A DNA stretch of 64,000 nt from Elusimicrobiota bacterium (GCA_016180425.1 JACPBF010000001.1:1-64000); one strand, 5' to 3'; numbered from the stretch's first letter, positions 17,047-24,862 are shown. Notes: generated by a model not told the origin, from the sequence alone. Numbers and translations: made by a program.

Positions 17047-18024
17047 ATGAAATCATCTGAACTAAAGTTCAAAACCGTCATAGAGAAGAACACCTTTTAT
17101 TTTTTCAATCCGATTTTCGAGGAGAAATACGAAGGATATTTAAACTCGGTGAAGGAAACCCTTCTTGTCCTCAAGAATGAAATAGAAAACAAAGGACTAA
17201 AAAAAGAATCGTTTGAACGCCTCATAGCTGAAAAGAAAAATGGCTTGCGCGCTTTGCTTGCTTTGACAGGATTTTCTAATGAGTATCTGAAACGCCTGAC
17301 AACCCTTATCCGCGTTGTAGATGATCCCGAACTTTCAAAACTAGTTCTAAAAGATCAATGGCTTGAACATGACCCTCTCGAAAAAATCAAGGAATGGTCT
17401 GATGAAAAAATTCAAACAATGATAAACACAAACTCACATTTTAGAAGAGGGGTTGTGAACATTTTCTTTGAGGGGTCAACTATCCCATTTTTATCAAAAA
17501 CACTCCCGCTCTTTGAGCTTAAAAAATTGAGCATATCGAAGCTAAAATTTGATCTTTCTGCGATGATTGATACCCTCATTCGATACAAGGAAAAGGGATA
17601 TTATTCTGGAATGAAAGAAAATAACCCTGAAACGCTGGTTGAAGGTTTACTTGATAAACTTGGGATCAGCTATGAAACTGGCGACCTTGGCCAGCTCATT
17701 AAGAATGCGCCGGATACGAAACGGACAATGGACTTCATTATTCCTAACAAACAAGAACCACAAATAATCGCTGAGTGCTCATTTGTGGTGACGACATCTT
17801 CCGGACAAGGTGACAAATCTAAGACAGAAATCTCAATTGGTTCTCTCATCAAGAAGCACTATCCGAAAGCAAAATTTATCGGTTTTGTAGATGGGATTGG
17901 TTGGTATGTGCGTAAGGGCGATTTAAAAAGGATGGTCACAGCTTACGAAGACATTTTCACGTTTCACAAAGACGAATTAACACGCTTTAAAAGATATTTG
18001 GAAGATGAGTTCAAAAATAATTGA
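17047..18024 (+). CDS. Probable type II restriction endonuclease
   Basis: A 325-residue protein between two DNA methylase genes, overlapping the second by 20 nt. The C-terminal part has a PD-(D/E)XK-like arrangement: MDFII with Asp229, a beta strand, then IIAECSFV with Glu243, and a TTSSGQGDKSK stretch. The overall layout resembles the C-terminal half of DpnII-type enzymes, where a 'D...E.nFY...GSK' motif is catalytic. The usual E-x-K lysine is replaced here (ECS), and Lys257 may substitute. The N-terminal 180 residues are helical and unrecognised. Nuclease function is inferred mainly from gene order and this motif, with fair confidence. The recognition sequence is unknown. Confidence 0.7.
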   Translation: MKSSELKFKTVIEKNTFYFFNPIFEEKYEGYLNSVKETLLVLKNEIENKGLKKESFERLIAEKKNGLRALLALTGFSNEYLKRLTTLIRVVDDPELSKLVLKDQWLEHDPLEKIKEWSDEKIQTMINTNSHFRRGVVNIFFEGSTIPFLSKTLPLFELKKLSISKLKFDLSAMIDTLIRYKEKGYYSGMKENNPETLVEGLLDKLGISYETGDLGQLIKNAPDTKRTMDFIIPNKQEPQIIAECSFVVTTSSGQGDKSKTEISIGSLIKKHYPKAKFIGFVDGIGWYVRKGDLKRMVTAYEDIFTFHKDELTRFKRYLEDEFKNN

Positions 18025-19006
18025 TAAATTTATAAATAGAGCCAACCATGGCGACTGTTTGGAACTTTTCAGTCAAATTCCCGATAACAGCGTTGACATC
18101 ACGTTTGCTGATCCTCCTTTTAACCTAAAAAAAAAATACAACGGCTATAAGGACAGCCTCGAGTTTTCGGAGTATTTAAATTGGTGCAGAAAATGGATCG
18201 CAGAAATGGCTAGAGTTACAAAACCAACCGGCTCAATCTTCTTGCATAATATTCCCAAATGGCTGACTTATTATTCCAATTTCCTAAATGAGTTTTCATA
18301 TTTTAAGCACTGGATATCATGGGATGCCCCCACGTCTCCAATGGGTAAGTCACTTCAGCCAGCACACTATGGAATTTTATTTTATGCAAAAGACCCCAAA
18401 CAAAATAAATTCTATGAAATACGTTATCCCCACAAACGATGTCGGAAATGTGGGTACTTGCTTAAGGATTATGGCGGAAAAAAGGAGATGCTTCACACTT
18501 TTGGGCCTCTTGTTTCAGATGTTTGGACTGATATTCACCGGATTAAACATGACAAATATCGAGCTGAGCATCCCTGCCAGCTTCCAATTCATTTACTAGA
18601 GCGAGTCATTTTAATGTCCACGGATGATGGGGATATTGTTTTGGATCCTTTTCTCGGAACAGGGACAACAGCGATTGCAGCGAAAAGATTGGGACGGAAA
18701 TTCATTGGATTTGAAATGGATAAACATTACGTAAATATCGCAATGAGCAAACTAAATCAGGAAAGACAATCTTCGAAAATGGGCAAGGTCTGGGTGAGTT
18801 ATTTTTTGGGAGACCTTGTCACCATAAGAGACAAGGATTGGGATGAGTTATCTAAAAATTATTATATTCCTGAGCCCGCCAGTCAAATAGACCATACGAA
18901 GATTATGCGCAAAAATGTCAAAAAGATTTGCTCGCATTTTGAGGTGACCAATAAAAATGATGGGTCATCAGATAAAAATGGCCAGCTACAATTGATAGCT
19001 GATTAA
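18005..19006 (+). CDS. DNA methyltransferase, DPPF type (probable N6-adenine, beta class)
   Basis: A 333-residue DNA methylase with catalytic motif IV DPPFN at 36-40 and AdoMet motif I DPFLGTGT at 214-221, the order of the beta class of N6-adenine methylases. Between them is a target-recognition region with a small CRKCG motif that may bind zinc. About 70 residues after the catalytic fold are unassigned. The start ATG lies inside the end of the endonuclease gene, so the two are likely coupled in translation. It probably protects one strand or sequence version of the target while the first methylase modifies another. Confidence 0.88.
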   Translation: MSSKIIDKFINRANHGDCLELFSQIPDNSVDITFADPPFNLKKKYNGYKDSLEFSEYLNWCRKWIAEMARVTKPTGSIFLHNIPKWLTYYSNFLNEFSYFKHWISWDAPTSPMGKSLQPAHYGILFYAKDPKQNKFYEIRYPHKRCRKCGYLLKDYGGKKEMLHTFGPLVSDVWTDIHRIKHDKYRAEHPCQLPIHLLERVILMSTDDGDIVLDPFLGTGTTAIAAKRLGRKFIGFEMDKHYVNIAMSKLNQERQSSKMGKVWVSYFLGDLVTIRDKDWDELSKNYYIPEPASQIDHTKIMRKNVKKICSHFEVTNKNDGSSDKNGQLQLIAD

Positions 19007-19114
19007 CTCAGGCATCTCCCGCGCGCGACGAAAAAAAATCTATTATTTTTTTTGGATCAACAAAATCTTTATCACGGCCTTCTTCAAAAATGAATAGAGC
19101 TACAGGATAAAGAG

Positions 19115-19148
19115 CGCTCCAAATTAAATCCCTATCACCTTTATCTGA
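19115..19148 (+). repeat. Direct repeat after the restriction-modification genes (attR-like)
   Basis: A 34-nt near-copy of 15726-15759 (one C/A difference), including the last bases of tRNA-Gly. It marks the right end of the restriction-modification block and lies 7 nt upstream of the -35 box of the peroxiredoxin promoter. Confidence 0.75.
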
Positions 19149-19154
19149 CAAATC

Positions 19155-19193
19155 TTGACAAAAAAGTAGTATTTTTATATATTTTTACTACTT
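19155..19193 (+). promoter_or_regulatory. ahpC promoter with overlapping operator-like palindrome
   Basis: TTGACA at 19155-19160 and TATATT at 19178-19183 are separated by exactly 17 nt. AAGTAGTA at 19164-19171 is perfectly complementary to TACTACTT at 19186-19193, so the arms lie in the spacer and just beyond the -10 box. A repressor bound there would block RNA polymerase. A peroxide- or metal-responsive regulator would suit a peroxiredoxin gene, but the sequence is not a clear PerR or Fur box. Confidence 0.7.
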
Positions 19194-19216
19194 AATTTTG
19201 AAAAAGGAGATTTAAG

Positions 19217-19840
19217 ATGAGTGAAGAAAAATGTTGTTTGTCAGTTGGAAAATCTGTGCCTAATTTTGAAATGGAAGTCTTTGATCCTAAAAGAAATGAT
19301 TTTGGAAAAATATCTTTAGAATCCTTGCTAAAAGAAAAAAAATGGGTGGTTCTTTATTTTTATCCCGCAGACTTTACCTTTGTCTGCCCCACAGAACTCT
19401 CGGACCTTGCAGAAAAATATGAAGACCTTAAAAAAGAAGGGGCAGAAGTTATTTCCGTTAGCACGGACACTAAATTCTCTCACCTGGCCTGGAAAAATAG
19501 CGAAAAACTCTTGGAAAATATTAAATACCTTATGGGCGCGGATCCAACAGGAAATGTTTCCAGACTTTTTGGCGTATATGATGAAAACACAGGCCTTGCT
19601 TTAAGAGGAACTTTTATCATCTCACCCGATGGCAAATTGATCTCTTCAGAAGTAAACTTCTATAATGTAGGACGTAATGCAAATGAACTTGCAAGAAAAA
19701 TATCCGCCAATGCTTACCTTTCTAATCATACAGATGAGGTTTGTCCTTCTGGCTGGAACAAAGGGGATAAAACATTAAAACCTGGTCCGCAAATGGTGGG
19801 CAAAGTCTTCGAAGCTTTGAAAGAAACAGTAAGAAAATAA
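19217..19840 (+). CDS. ahpC: 2-Cys peroxiredoxin (AhpC/Prx1 family)
   Basis: A 207-residue typical 2-Cys peroxiredoxin that reduces hydrogen peroxide and organic hydroperoxides. The peroxidatic cysteine lies in FTFVCPTEL near residue 57 and the resolving cysteine in EVCPSGW near residue 176. The extended C-terminus GPQMVGKVFEAL is typical of the AhpC group. The ribosome-binding site AAAAAGGAG precedes the ATG. A strong promoter with an operator-like palindrome lies upstream and an intrinsic terminator downstream. Reducing power could come from the thioredoxin encoded at 22171 or from a reductase elsewhere. Confidence 0.95.
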   Translation: MSEEKCCLSVGKSVPNFEMEVFDPKRNDFGKISLESLLKEKKWVVLYFYPADFTFVCPTELSDLAEKYEDLKKEGAEVISVSTDTKFSHLAWKNSEKLLENIKYLMGADPTGNVSRLFGVYDENTGLALRGTFIISPDGKLISSEVNFYNVGRNANELARKISANAYLSNHTDEVCPSGWNKGDKTLKPGPQMVGKVFEALKETVRK

Positions 19841-19872
19841 TTCTTAGCATCTTTTCTTTAAAAAAAAAGGAT

Positions 19873-19910
19873 AGAAGGGTAAAAGCTGTATTTACCCTTC
19901 TATTTTTTTT
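19873..19910 (+). terminator. Intrinsic terminator after ahpC
   Basis: An 11-bp stem (AGAAGGGTAAA at 19873-19883 with TTTACCCTTCT at 19891-19901) with a 7-nt loop is followed by a run of eight T. It ends ahpC transcription. It also overlaps the apparent signal-peptide coding region of the next gene. Confidence 0.85.
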
Positions 19911-19911
19911 C

Positions 19912-20841
19912 TTGCTTCTTTGTGAAGTTCATCCCAGTGAAAAATGGGGAATCATAGTGCATTCAGTAGCTGATCTTAGATCAGCCTCTACCACCACCCC
20001 AAGTTCCCTGGATTTTGATCCTTTGCAAGAAACCCAGCTTCTCTATGGAGAATTCATCAAAATTAAAAATGAAAGCGGGGATTGGTTAAAAGTGGAGGCA
20101 GTGGAGCAGTTAGAATATTCCCACAGTCATTCCTGGGAAGGGTACCCCGGATGGATTAAAAAAGATGCTGTGCTATTCATAGATAAAATTGTGCTGCCCA
20201 ATTCAGTCATTAATAAAAAAACAACTTATCTTTATTCCGCTCCTGATTCAAACTCAATTATTCTTCCACTCTCACTAGGCACAAAAATTAAAGCTGCAAA
20301 GGAAGTGCGGCAAGGTTTTAGAAAAATAGAAACTATGGATAAGAAAACTGCATGGATTAAAGATTTAGATATTCATTCATTAAAAATCAAAGGTTCAGAT
20401 ACAATAAAAAGAGAGCTCATCATACAAAGCGCATCTCAGCTTTTAAATGACCCTTATTTTTGGGGAGGACGATCCGCTCACATGCCAGAACTAGAAACTC
20501 AGGTGACTGCTACAGACTGTTCAGGCTTAGTTAATCTTGCCTATAGAGTTGCCGGCATGGATATTCCAAGAGACTCTTATGAACAATATCTAAAAGCTAA
20601 GAAAATTAAAAAAAATAAATTAAAAAAGGGGGATCTTATTTTTAGCGCTTCCAAAGAAAATAAAGAAAAAATTTCTCATGTTGCTATTTTTATAAATAAA
20701 GAAACGCTGATTGAAGCGCCTAAAACAGGCGGGTTTGTAAGAATCATTAAATTTAAAGAAAAATTCGGTATCTCTTTAGATGAAGTGAATGAAAATAAAG
20801 CTGTGGGAAATCGTTTTATCTATTTTGCAACCTATTTTTAA
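19912..20841 (+). CDS. NlpC/P60 peptidoglycan hydrolase with SH3-like domains, probable lipoprotein
   Basis: At least 309 residues. Two SH3-like domains (about 10-80 and 85-155) are followed by an NlpC/P60 cysteine peptidase with DPYFWGGRS, catalytic TDCSGLV, and catalytic His in ISHVAIFI. Such enzymes cleave peptide cross-links or stems in peptidoglycan. Only a TTG at 19912 can start this frame conventionally. Yet the frame is open further upstream and encodes KKKDRRVKAVFTLLFFLLLC, a full lipoprotein signal ending in a lipobox LLLC. That region has no ATG, GTG or TTG and coincides with the ahpC terminator. An ATT at 19840, overlapping the ahpC stop, is one possible rare start; a lost start codon is another. 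Confidence 0.85.
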   Translation: MLLCEVHPSEKWGIIVHSVADLRSASTTTPSSLDFDPLQETQLLYGEFIKIKNESGDWLKVEAVEQLEYSHSHSWEGYPGWIKKDAVLFIDKIVLPNSVINKKTTYLYSAPDSNSIILPLSLGTKIKAAKEVRQGFRKIETMDKKTAWIKDLDIHSLKIKGSDTIKRELIIQSASQLLNDPYFWGGRSAHMPELETQVTATDCSGLVNLAYRVAGMDIPRDSYEQYLKAKKIKKNKLKKGDLIFSASKENKEKISHVAIFINKETLIEAPKTGGFVRIIKFKEKFGISLDEVNENKAVGNRFIYFATYF

Positions 20842-20904
20842 AATAAGACGCATATAAAACAAAGCCCATAATTCTATTATAGAATTCGGGTTGAAGTCTC
20901 TCTT

Positions 20905-22137
20905 ATGATTAAGAACTCCAACTTATTATTTACCGTACTTTGTTCGATTGTAGTTTTGATCCAATTCCTTTCTTGCGCTAAGGGAATAAAAAAGATATTT
21001 AATTATTTACCAGTCCCTTTCTGGTGCTATTTTACCCCAACGATACTTTCTACTTTAAACTTCATACCTTACGAACATGCTCTCTATAACACACTAAGCA
21101 AAATTCTCTTACCCAGCGCTCTTTTTCTTCTTTTAATTGGCACAGATATCCCCTCTCTATTTAAATTAAGTAAAAAAGCTTTAATTGCAATGGGAATAGG
21201 CACTGTGGGAATTTTTTTAGGAGGAATAGGAAGCTTCCTTATCCTGATTAACTATGCAAGCTCTCCTTTGAATGCAATAGAGCAGGAATTCTGGAAAGGC
21301 TGGGGATGCCTTTCAGCGACTTGGACTGGAGGAAGCGCAAATATGATTTCTGTAAGAGAAATTTTACAAACCCCTGCATCTCTTTTTTCTAATTTAATTA
21401 TTACAGATACAGTGGTTGCCTATTGCTGGATGGCTCTGTTGGTTTTTCTTTCACAATATCAAAAACAGATAGATAATCTTTTAGGGATTCCTATACAAGA
21501 AAATTTTAAAGAACTTTCTTCAATAGATTCAAATGCTTTGCCCGCACTTGAACCAAAAACCAAAATAAAAAGAGAAAAAAAAATCTTTCAAGAGATCTCA
21601 AAATTTGCGATCCTTTTAATCCTTTCTTATCTTATGACTCAACTTTACTTTTTCCTTGCTCAAAAATGTCCGGAGGTTGGAATTGTTTTAAACCAATGGA
21701 CATGGGTCATTCTTTTTGCTACCTTACTTCCTCTTTTGCTTTCCTGCACAAAATTAAAAAAAATCGAAGATTGGGGAGCTTTAAAACTAGGCAACTTTCT
21801 TCTCTATATCCTTCTAACTTCTATTGGAGCTAAGGCAAACCTTCATGCGCTTACTCATGCGCCTTTATTCATCAGCTTAGGGTTTAGTTGGGTTTTCTTT
21901 CATGGATTTTTTTTGCTTTTGTTTTCTAAAATTTACAAAATCCCAATCTTTCTTTTAGCTACAGCCAGCCAAGCCAATGTAGGGGGAACTATTTCAGCTC
22001 CTTTAGTAGCCAGCATCTATCAAAAAAATTCAGCTCCTTTGGGTGTGATTTTAGCAATACTTGGAAATATTTACGGCACATGGTTAGGACTACTTCTAGC
22101 GGAAATTTGTAGAAACATTTTAGATTTGTTAAAATAA
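20905..22137 (+). CDS. DUF819-family integral membrane protein
   Basis: A 410-residue polytopic membrane protein with about ten hydrophobic segments. The family signature is visible as 'GCLSATWTGGSANMISV' near 130-150, and its repeat in the second half appears as 'ATASQANVGGTISAPLVAS' with 'APLGVILAILGNIYGT' after it. The two-fold pseudo-symmetry is typical of DUF819 proteins, which look like transporters of unknown substrate. A short charged loop near 205-225 separates the halves. No canonical ribosome-binding site is visible. The start is 63 nt after the NlpC/P60 gene and the stop is 33 nt before trxA, so cotranscription is possible. Confidence 0.85.
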   Translation: MIKNSNLLFTVLCSIVVLIQFLSCAKGIKKIFNYLPVPFWCYFTPTILSTLNFIPYEHALYNTLSKILLPSALFLLLIGTDIPSLFKLSKKALIAMGIGTVGIFLGGIGSFLILINYASSPLNAIEQEFWKGWGCLSATWTGGSANMISVREILQTPASLFSNLIITDTVVAYCWMALLVFLSQYQKQIDNLLGIPIQENFKELSSIDSNALPALEPKTKIKREKKIFQEISKFAILLILSYLMTQLYFFLAQKCPEVGIVLNQWTWVILFATLLPLLLSCTKLKKIEDWGALKLGNFLLYILLTSIGAKANLHALTHAPLFISLGFSWVFFHGFFLLLFSKIYKIPIFLLATASQANVGGTISAPLVASIYQKNSAPLGVILAILGNIYGTWLGLLLAEICRNILDLLK

Positions 22138-22170
22138 AAAAATATTAATTTAATTGGAGGAACTTCATCC

Positions 22171-22488
22171 ATGGCAGAAGAAATAAATGATACGGATTTT
22201 GAAGAAAAAGTTTTAAAATCCCAACAGCCTGTTTTAGTTGACCTCTGGGCGCCTTGGTGCGGACCATGCAGAATGCTTTCGCCTATTATTGAAAAACTAG
22301 GCAACGAATATAATGGAAAAGTAAGGGTCTTTAAGCTGAACACAGATGACAATCCAAACACAGCTATTCAATATAGAGTCCAGGCCATCCCCACGCTTCT
22401 ATTATTCAAATCTGGAAAATTAGTTGAACAGCTTGTTGGGGTGCAGCCGGAAAAAGAGATTCGCCAAAAAATGGAGAGTCTTCTTTAA
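22171..22488 (+). CDS. trxA: Thioredoxin
   Basis: A 105-residue classical thioredoxin with active site WAPWCGPC, buried Asp in the LVDLWAP strand, and the cis-proline loop VQAIPTLLLFKSG. It reduces protein disulfides in the cytoplasm. A TTGGAGGAAC ribosome-binding site precedes the ATG. The arsenate-reductase-like phosphatase 280 nt downstream belongs to a family reduced by thioredoxin, and the peroxiredoxin 2.3 kb upstream may also depend on it. Confidence 0.97.
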   Translation: MAEEINDTDFEEKVLKSQQPVLVDLWAPWCGPCRMLSPIIEKLGNEYNGKVRVFKLNTDDNPNTAIQYRVQAIPTLLLFKSGKLVEQLVGVQPEKEIRQKMESLL

Positions 22489-22559
22489 ATCCTTATTTTA
22501 AGATAGGCCTTTGTCAAATCCAATCTCCTATTTCAAAATATAGATTTAAAGATAGGTTA

Positions 22560-22587
22560 TTGATTTTTTATAACTGTCTGTTATAAT
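22560..22587 (+). promoter_or_regulatory. Promoter upstream of the small ORF/arsC-like pair
   Basis: TTGATT at 22560-22565 and TATAAT at 22582-22587 with a 16-nt spacer. An AAAGG ribosome-binding-like sequence follows at 22593-22597, in front of the TTG of the 53-residue reading frame. Confidence 0.5.
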
Positions 22588-22607
22588 TTAATAAAGGCTG
22601 GATCGTA

Positions 22608-22769
22608 TTGGCTTTTGTAGAAAAACACCAAGCGCAAGAAAAGAATTATAAAACCCTTGCGCACTACTTTAAAGAGGAGGAATCATATGGGACCAAAATC
22701 ACCTTGCGGTTGCTAAATTCTATTCACAAAAATAAGCCTATTGACTTAAAACATTTTGGGTTAAAATGA
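22608..22769 (+). CDS. Small hypothetical protein coupled to the arsC-like gene
   Basis: A 53-residue frame starting at TTG (MAFVEKHQAQEK...) and ending ...DLKHFGLK. It has a -10 box and a weak ribosome-binding site upstream, and its TGA overlaps the next ATG (ATGA), the usual sign of translational coupling. The composition is charged and helical with no recognised family. Inside it, in another frame, a GAGGAGG sequence precedes a 9-codon ORF (22687-22716) encoding MGPKSPCGC. The two readings compete, and either could be a leader for the phosphatase gene. Existence as a protein is uncertain. Confidence 0.4.
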   Translation: MAFVEKHQAQEKNYKTLAHYFKEEESYGTKITLRLLNSIHKNKPIDLKHFGLK

Positions 22770-23164
22770 AACCAAAAATTTTATTTGTCTGCATAGGCAA
22801 TTCCTGCAGAAGTCAAATGGCAGAAGGGTTTGCTAAAGCGCTTGCTGAAGAAAAAATAGAAGCTTACAGCGCTGGATCTAGACCCTTAGGTTATATTCAT
22901 CCTAGAACCATTCAAGTCATGCATGAGGTGGGGATAGATATTAGCCACAAGGCTTCCAAAAGCCTCTATCAAGTACCTCAAATCCACTATGATCTAGTTG
23001 TTGGGATGGGATGCGAAGATGTTTGTCCTCAAATTAAAACCAAAGAAAGATTGGATTGGAAAATACCAGACCCTTTTAGCGGGAGAGCTGAGGAGTTTAA
23101 AAAAGTGAGAGACCAAATAAAAAAGCAGGTTTTAGAATTATTAAAAGAGAAAAAATTCATTTAA
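22766..23164 (+). CDS. Low-molecular-weight phosphatase / thioredoxin-type arsenate reductase
   Basis: A 132-residue protein of the low-molecular-weight tyrosine phosphatase fold. The P-loop CIGNSCRSQMAEGF gives the C-x5-R motif with Cys9 and Arg15, and the general acid lies in IPDPFSG. A second cysteine pair, GCEDVCP near 92-96, corresponds in position to the redox cysteines of thioredoxin-dependent arsenate reductases (ArsC of S. aureus), though spaced more closely. Arsenate reduction is therefore likely, but protein phosphatase activity cannot be excluded. The start overlaps the stop of the small upstream ORF. Confidence 0.85.
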   Translation: MKPKILFVCIGNSCRSQMAEGFAKALAEEKIEAYSAGSRPLGYIHPRTIQVMHEVGIDISHKASKSLYQVPQIHYDLVVGMGCEDVCPQIKTKERLDWKIPDPFSGRAEEFKKVRDQIKKQVLELLKEKKFI

Positions 23165-23192
23165 AACCAAATAAATTAAATTCTACTTCTTT

Positions 23193-24572
23193 ATGGTAGA
23201 AAACCAACTGACTCTCTTTCCTCTTCATAAATCGTCTTACAAAATCACTCAAGTCATCAAAAGAAACGGACAAATAGTAGCTTTTGACAAAGAAAAAATC
23301 ACAAATGCTATTTTTAAAGCAGCGGTGCAGGTTGAGGGAAAAGATAGAGAGCTTGCGGTTCTTCTTGCAAATCAAGTCATCCGAAAAATAAACAAAACCT
23401 ATATTGACCATACAATTCCCACTGTGGAAGAAATCCAGGATCTAATTGAAAAAGTATTGATTGAAAATGGGCATGCGCGCACAGCCAAAGCTTTTATCCT
23501 TTATAGAGCTGAACGCTCAAGAATCAGAGAAAAAAAAGAATTGACTGTAGCCGCAGAGGATACAATTCCCTATAAACTGGTATGGAAAGTTTATTCCTGG
23601 AATGTGGATCATGCTTGCGACAGCGTGGAAAAATTGAACGCTTTAATGGAAAATGGTCTTTGGAAAAAACTCGTTTCTGATTCAGAAAAACATTATCAGG
23701 AACAAATCCAGAGAGTTGCTGAGACCCTTAAAAAAAAGATCGGTCAAATAAAATTAATGATCGTTGCCGGGCCATCAAGTTCTGGAAAAACCACCACAAC
23801 TTTTAAAATCAGCGAATCTTTAAAGTCAAAAGGGATTTCATTCGTTTTAATGAATTTAGACAATTATTTTAAAAGTCTGGAAGCTCATCCAAAAGATCAA
23901 TATGGGGATTATGATTTTGAAAGGCCGGATGCGCTGGATATTGCGCTCATCAATGAAGATTTAAATAAACTTTTAAAAGGAAAAAAAATAAAAATGCCTT
24001 TGTACGATTTTAAAACCGGAAAAAGGGTTGGATTTTCTCAAGAACTCTATTTAAAAAAAGGCGAGATTATTTTAATTGACAGCCTTCATGGCCTGCACGA
24101 GAAACTGACACAGGTTGTGCCTAAAGAACAAAAATTTAAATTTTATATTGAAGCGATCTGCCAAATTAAAGATAAGGACGGCAACTTCGTGCGCTGGACA
24201 GACCTTAGACTTTTACGCAGAATGATCCGGGACAGCTGGCAAAGAGGCTGTGATGCCACTAGAACAGTGGGGCATTGGCACTATGTTAGAAGGAGCGAAA
24301 AAAGATATATTGTTCCTTTTATTTCTAACGCGGACATTGTATTTAATGGATCTATCCCCTATGAGCTTCCTGTATATAAAAGCATGATTGAAAAAAAATT
24401 TCCAGAAATCATAGAAAAATATAGAAAAGAGCCGCACAAAATGGATGCTTTTATCCGATCCCAAAGGGTTTATAAATTGCTAAAATCATTAAAAGCTTTT
24501 CCAGAAACGGATTTTATTCCAAAAAATTCCATCTTGCGGGAATTTATTGGAGGGGGTATTTATAACTATTAA
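23193..24572 (+). CDS. ATP-cone domain fused to uridine-kinase-like P-loop kinase
   Basis: A 459-residue fusion. Residues 17-110 are an ATP-cone (VIKRNGQIVAFDKEKI, then GHARTAKAFILYRAER), the nucleotide-sensing module best known from ribonucleotide reductases and NrdR. Residues 185-430 are a uridine kinase/phosphoribulokinase-type domain with Walker A GPSSSGKT at 193-200, the LDNYFKS and YDFERPDALD motifs, and IILIDSLHGL in place of the usual Walker B/lid start. The likely reaction is phosphorylation of a nucleoside or sugar, controlled by ATP or dATP at the cone. The substrate is unknown. The stop codon overlaps the start of the next small gene. Confidence 0.85.
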   Translation: MVENQLTLFPLHKSSYKITQVIKRNGQIVAFDKEKITNAIFKAAVQVEGKDRELAVLLANQVIRKINKTYIDHTIPTVEEIQDLIEKVLIENGHARTAKAFILYRAERSRIREKKELTVAAEDTIPYKLVWKVYSWNVDHACDSVEKLNALMENGLWKKLVSDSEKHYQEQIQRVAETLKKKIGQIKLMIVAGPSSSGKTTTTFKISESLKSKGISFVLMNLDNYFKSLEAHPKDQYGDYDFERPDALDIALINEDLNKLLKGKKIKMPLYDFKTGKRVGFSQELYLKKGEIILIDSLHGLHEKLTQVVPKEQKFKFYIEAICQIKDKDGNFVRWTDLRLLRRMIRDSWQRGCDATRTVGHWHYVRRSEKRYIVPFISNADIVFNGSIPYELPVYKSMIEKKFPEIIEKYRKEPHKMDAFIRSQRVYKLLKSLKAFPETDFIPKNSILREFIGGGIYNY

Positions 24573-24862
24573 TGTTAAAACTTTTTAATACAAAATATCA
24601 TCCAAAAGGAATGCAAAATCTCCCTACCTTTGAAATAAAAGAGAGTTTTATTTTTACCACAACCAATCACCCTGACGGCCAAGATTTAAACCCTTGGTAC
24701 CAGATAAGAGAAAATAAAATCTATCCGGCTCCAACCCATCCTCAAAAAGCTCCAGTTCAATACCCTTGGTATGAAATAGTTGAAAATAAAGTTTATCCCA
24801 CAGAATTCCATACCCATGGAAAAGAAAATGTTCCATGGTTTGAAATCCAGGACATACACTAG
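24572..24862 (+). CDS. Small protein of four imperfect PWYEI/NKVYPT repeats
   Basis: A 96-residue protein starting on the last base of the kinase stop codon (TAATG). It consists of about four units of roughly 27 residues: 'PTFEIKESFIFTTTNHPDG', 'PWYQIRENKIYPAPTHPQ', 'PWYEIVENKVYPTEFHTHG' and 'PWFEI'. Each unit pairs a Pro-aromatic-EI strand, an Asn/Lys-aromatic-Pro turn and a histidine-containing link. The regular strand pattern suggests a small beta solenoid or bristle-like fold. I do not recognise the family. The overlap implies coordinated expression with the ATP-cone kinase. Confidence 0.65.
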   Translation: MLKLFNTKYHPKGMQNLPTFEIKESFIFTTTNHPDGQDLNPWYQIRENKIYPAPTHPQKAPVQYPWYEIVENKVYPTEFHTHGKENVPWFEIQDIH

